Shown here in pieces: positions 62,305 to 64,000 of a DNA stretch of 64,000 nt. Numbering within the stretch: the stretch's first letter is position 1; each line of letters starts with the position of its first letter. Position numbers and translations under genes: made by a program. The DNA comes from Kosakonia radicincitans DSM 16656 (GTDB lineage Bacteria; Pseudomonadota; Gammaproteobacteria; Enterobacterales; Enterobacteriaceae), in NCBI RefSeq assembly GCF_000280495.2, contig NZ_CP018016.1, positions 3,906,001 through 3,970,000 on the forward strand, read 5' to 3'. The notes beneath the pieces are model-generated. The model saw only the letters and a list, made by a program, of their open reading frames with translations. It did no database searches and was not told the DNA's origin.

Positions 62305-63980
62305 TGGCCGCTCAGGCGTTTCTTCTGGTCGCCAGCTTTTTGCTGGTGCTGTTTATTCTTGCGCGCCCGCTGGGATCGCTGCTGGCAAAACTGATTGCCG
62401 GACAAGCGCTGCCCGGCACGGCGACAATCGAAAATATCCTCTGGCGTGGACTGGGTATTGATACCCGTGAAATGAACTGGCGGCACTATCTGTTCGCCAT
62501 CCTGTGGCTCAATGTGCTCGGTATTGTGCTGCTATTTGCCATGCTGATGTTGCAGGGCATTTTGCCAATGAACCCGCAAAACTTGCCCGGCCTCTCCTGG
62601 CATCTGGCACTGAATACGGCGGTCAGCTTTGTCACGAATACCAACTGGCAATCCTATTCAGGCGAAAGCACACTGAGTTATTTCAGCCAGATGGTCGGGC
62701 TGACGGTGCAAAACTTCCTCTCTGCGGCAACGGGGATTGCGGTGATATTCGCGTTGATCCGCGCCTTTGCGCGCCGCAGCATGGATACGCTCGGCAACGC
62801 GTGGGTAGATCTCACTCGCATTACTCTGTGGGTACTGCTGCCGATTTCGCTGATCCTTGCCTTGTTCTTTATTCAGCAAGGCGTCCTGCAAAACTTTTTA
62901 CCTTATCAGCCTTACACCTCGCTTGAAGGCGTTCAGCATCTGATGCCGATGGGACCAGTCGCGTCTCAGGAAGCGATCAAAATGCTCGGCACCAACGGCG
63001 GTGGCTTCTTCAATGCCAACTCTTCACACCCGTTTGAAAACCCGACCGCATTGACCAACATCGTGCAGATGCTGGTGATCTTCCTGATCCCGGCAGCGCT
63101 TTGCTTTGCTTTTGGCGATGCAGTGGCGGACCGTCGCCAGGGGCACATGCTGCTGTGGTCGATGTCGCTGATTTTCGTGGTCTGTGCCGGGGTGGTGATG
63201 TGGGCGGAGTTCCAGGGTAATCCGCACTTCCTGACGCTCGGTGGCGACAGCGCCATCAATATGGAAGGTAAAGAGAGCCGGTTTGGCATTCTGGCGAGCA
63301 GCCTGTATGCCGTGGTTACAACCGCCGCTTCATGCGGCGCGGTGAATGCCATGCATGACTCCTTTACCGCGCTGGGCGGCATGATCCCGATGTGGCTGAT
63401 GCAGATTGGCGAAGTGGTGTTTGGCGGCGTGGGCTCGGGTCTTTACGGCATGCTGCTGTTCGTGCTGCTGGCGGTGTTTATTGCCGGGTTGATGATTGGC
63501 CGTACGCCGGAGTTTATCGGCAAAAAAATCGATGTCCGCGAAATGAAAATGACCGCGCTGGCGATCCTCGTCACCCCGGCGCTGGTGCTGATTGGTACCG
63601 CGCTGGCGATGATGACCGATGCCGGGCGTAGCGGCATGTTTAACCCCGGCATTCACGGCTTTAGTGAAGTGCTGTACGCCGTCTCGTCGGCGGCCAACAA
63701 CAACGGCAGCGCCTTTGGCGGATTAAGTGCCAACACCCCGTTCTGGAACTGTCTGCTGGCGTTCTGCATGTTCTTCGGCCGCTTCGGTGTGATTGTTCCG
63801 GTGATGGCGATTGCCGGTTCACTGGTCGGCAAGAAAATCCAGCCCGCCAGCACTGGCACCCTGCCGACGCACGGCGCGCTGTTTATCGGCCTGCTGATCG
63901 GCACGGTACTGCTGGTTGGCGCATTGACCTTTGTTCCTGCCCTGGCGCTCGGCCCGGTGGCGGAATACCTCTTATTTTGA
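62304..63980 (+). CDS. kdpA: Kdp K+-transporting ATPase channel subunit KdpA
   Basis: 558 residues, about ten membrane helices; K+ selectivity-filter loops include [18 protein letters not shown] and [12 protein letters not shown]. Complete within the window; kdpB would begin just past the right edge, the terminal 20 bases containing GGCGGAGA as its probable ribosome-binding site. Confidence 0.97.
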   Translation: MAAQAFLLVASFLLVLFILARPLGSLLAKLIAGQALPGTATIENILWRGLGIDTREMNWRHYLFAILWLNVLGIVLLFAMLMLQGILPMNPQNLPGLSWHLALNTAVSFVTNTNWQSYSGESTLSYFSQMVGLTVQNFLSAATGIAVIFALIRAFARRSMDTLGNAWVDLTRITLWVLLPISLILALFFIQQGVLQNFLPYQPYTSLEGVQHLMPMGPVASQEAIKMLGTNGGGFFNANSSHPFENPTALTNIVQMLVIFLIPAALCFAFGDAVADRRQGHMLLWSMSLIFVVCAGVVMWAEFQGNPHFLTLGGDSAINMEGKESRFGILASSLYAVVTTAASCGAVNAMHDSFTALGGMIPMWLMQIGEVVFGGVGSGLYGMLLFVLLAVFIAGLMIGRTPEFIGKKIDVREMKMTALAILVTPALVLIGTALAMMTDAGRSGMFNPGIHGFSEVLYAVSSAANNNGSAFGGLSANTPFWNCLLAFCMFFGRFGVIVPVMAIAGSLVGKKIQPASTGTLPTHGALFIGLLIGTVLLVGALTFVPALALGPVAEYLLF

Positions 63981-64000
63981 GACTGGCGGAGACGCGTTTT

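Overview
The window is about 64 kb of chromosome from a gammaproteobacterium of the Enterobacteriaceae. Nearly every gene has the length, order and motifs of its Escherichia coli counterpart, and the classic operators (bioO, gal OE/OI, ModE, NadR, TyrR, LexA) are readable. Relative to the E. coli K-12 map the segment (uvrB to kdpA) runs in reverse. The gene content differs from E. coli in several places and fits a Kosakonia/Enterobacter/Klebsiella-type relative, but sequence reading alone does not fix the genus. I see no prophage, insertion sequence, CRISPR array or plasmid module.

Layout. 1-9.1 kb: 5' part of uvrB with its SOS box; an orphan UrtE/LivF-like ABC ATPase that overlaps the end of bioD; the biotin operon bioBFCD divergent from bioA around the BirA operator; ybhB; then an AraC-type regulator with a DUF2000-like gene, which E. 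coli does not have here. 9.2-12.6 kb: ybhC, pgl, ybhA. 12.6-16.1 kb: a blue-light block (bluR, bluF, ycgZ, ymgA-like, ariR), which in E. coli lies elsewhere on the chromosome. 16.1-21.4 kb: molybdate uptake and regulation (modABC, acrZ, modE, modF). 21.7-28.2 kb: galETKM, gpmA, aroG. 28.5-31.7 kb: ybgS, zitB, pnuC, nadA. 32.1-32.9 kb: a minus-strand operon of four tRNA-Lys and one tRNA-Val. 33.0-41.9 kb: the cell-envelope operon ybgC-tolQRAB-pal-cpoB and the cytochrome bd operon cydABX-ybgE. 42.6-44.3 kb: an MFS transporter divergent from an HxlR-type regulator, in the place E. coli uses for mngRAB. 44.4-56.1 kb: the TCA cluster sucDCBA-sdhBADC with divergent gltA. 56.2-61.8 kb: nei, the 5-oxoprolinase genes pxpBCA, ybgI, phr and ybfA. 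62.2-64 kb: the start of kdpFABC.

Most of the window is core metabolism under well-studied regulators. I find no convincing undescribed system. The parts that go beyond the standard backbone are the blue-light block with its repeated TTGTACAA palindrome, the orphan ATPase invading the bioD terminus, the AraC/DUF2000 and MFS/HxlR pairs, the duplicated tRNA spacers carrying tRNA 3'-end copies, an ERIC element with flanking inverted repeats inside the sdh-suc operon, and a perfect 11-bp inverted repeat ahead of phr.
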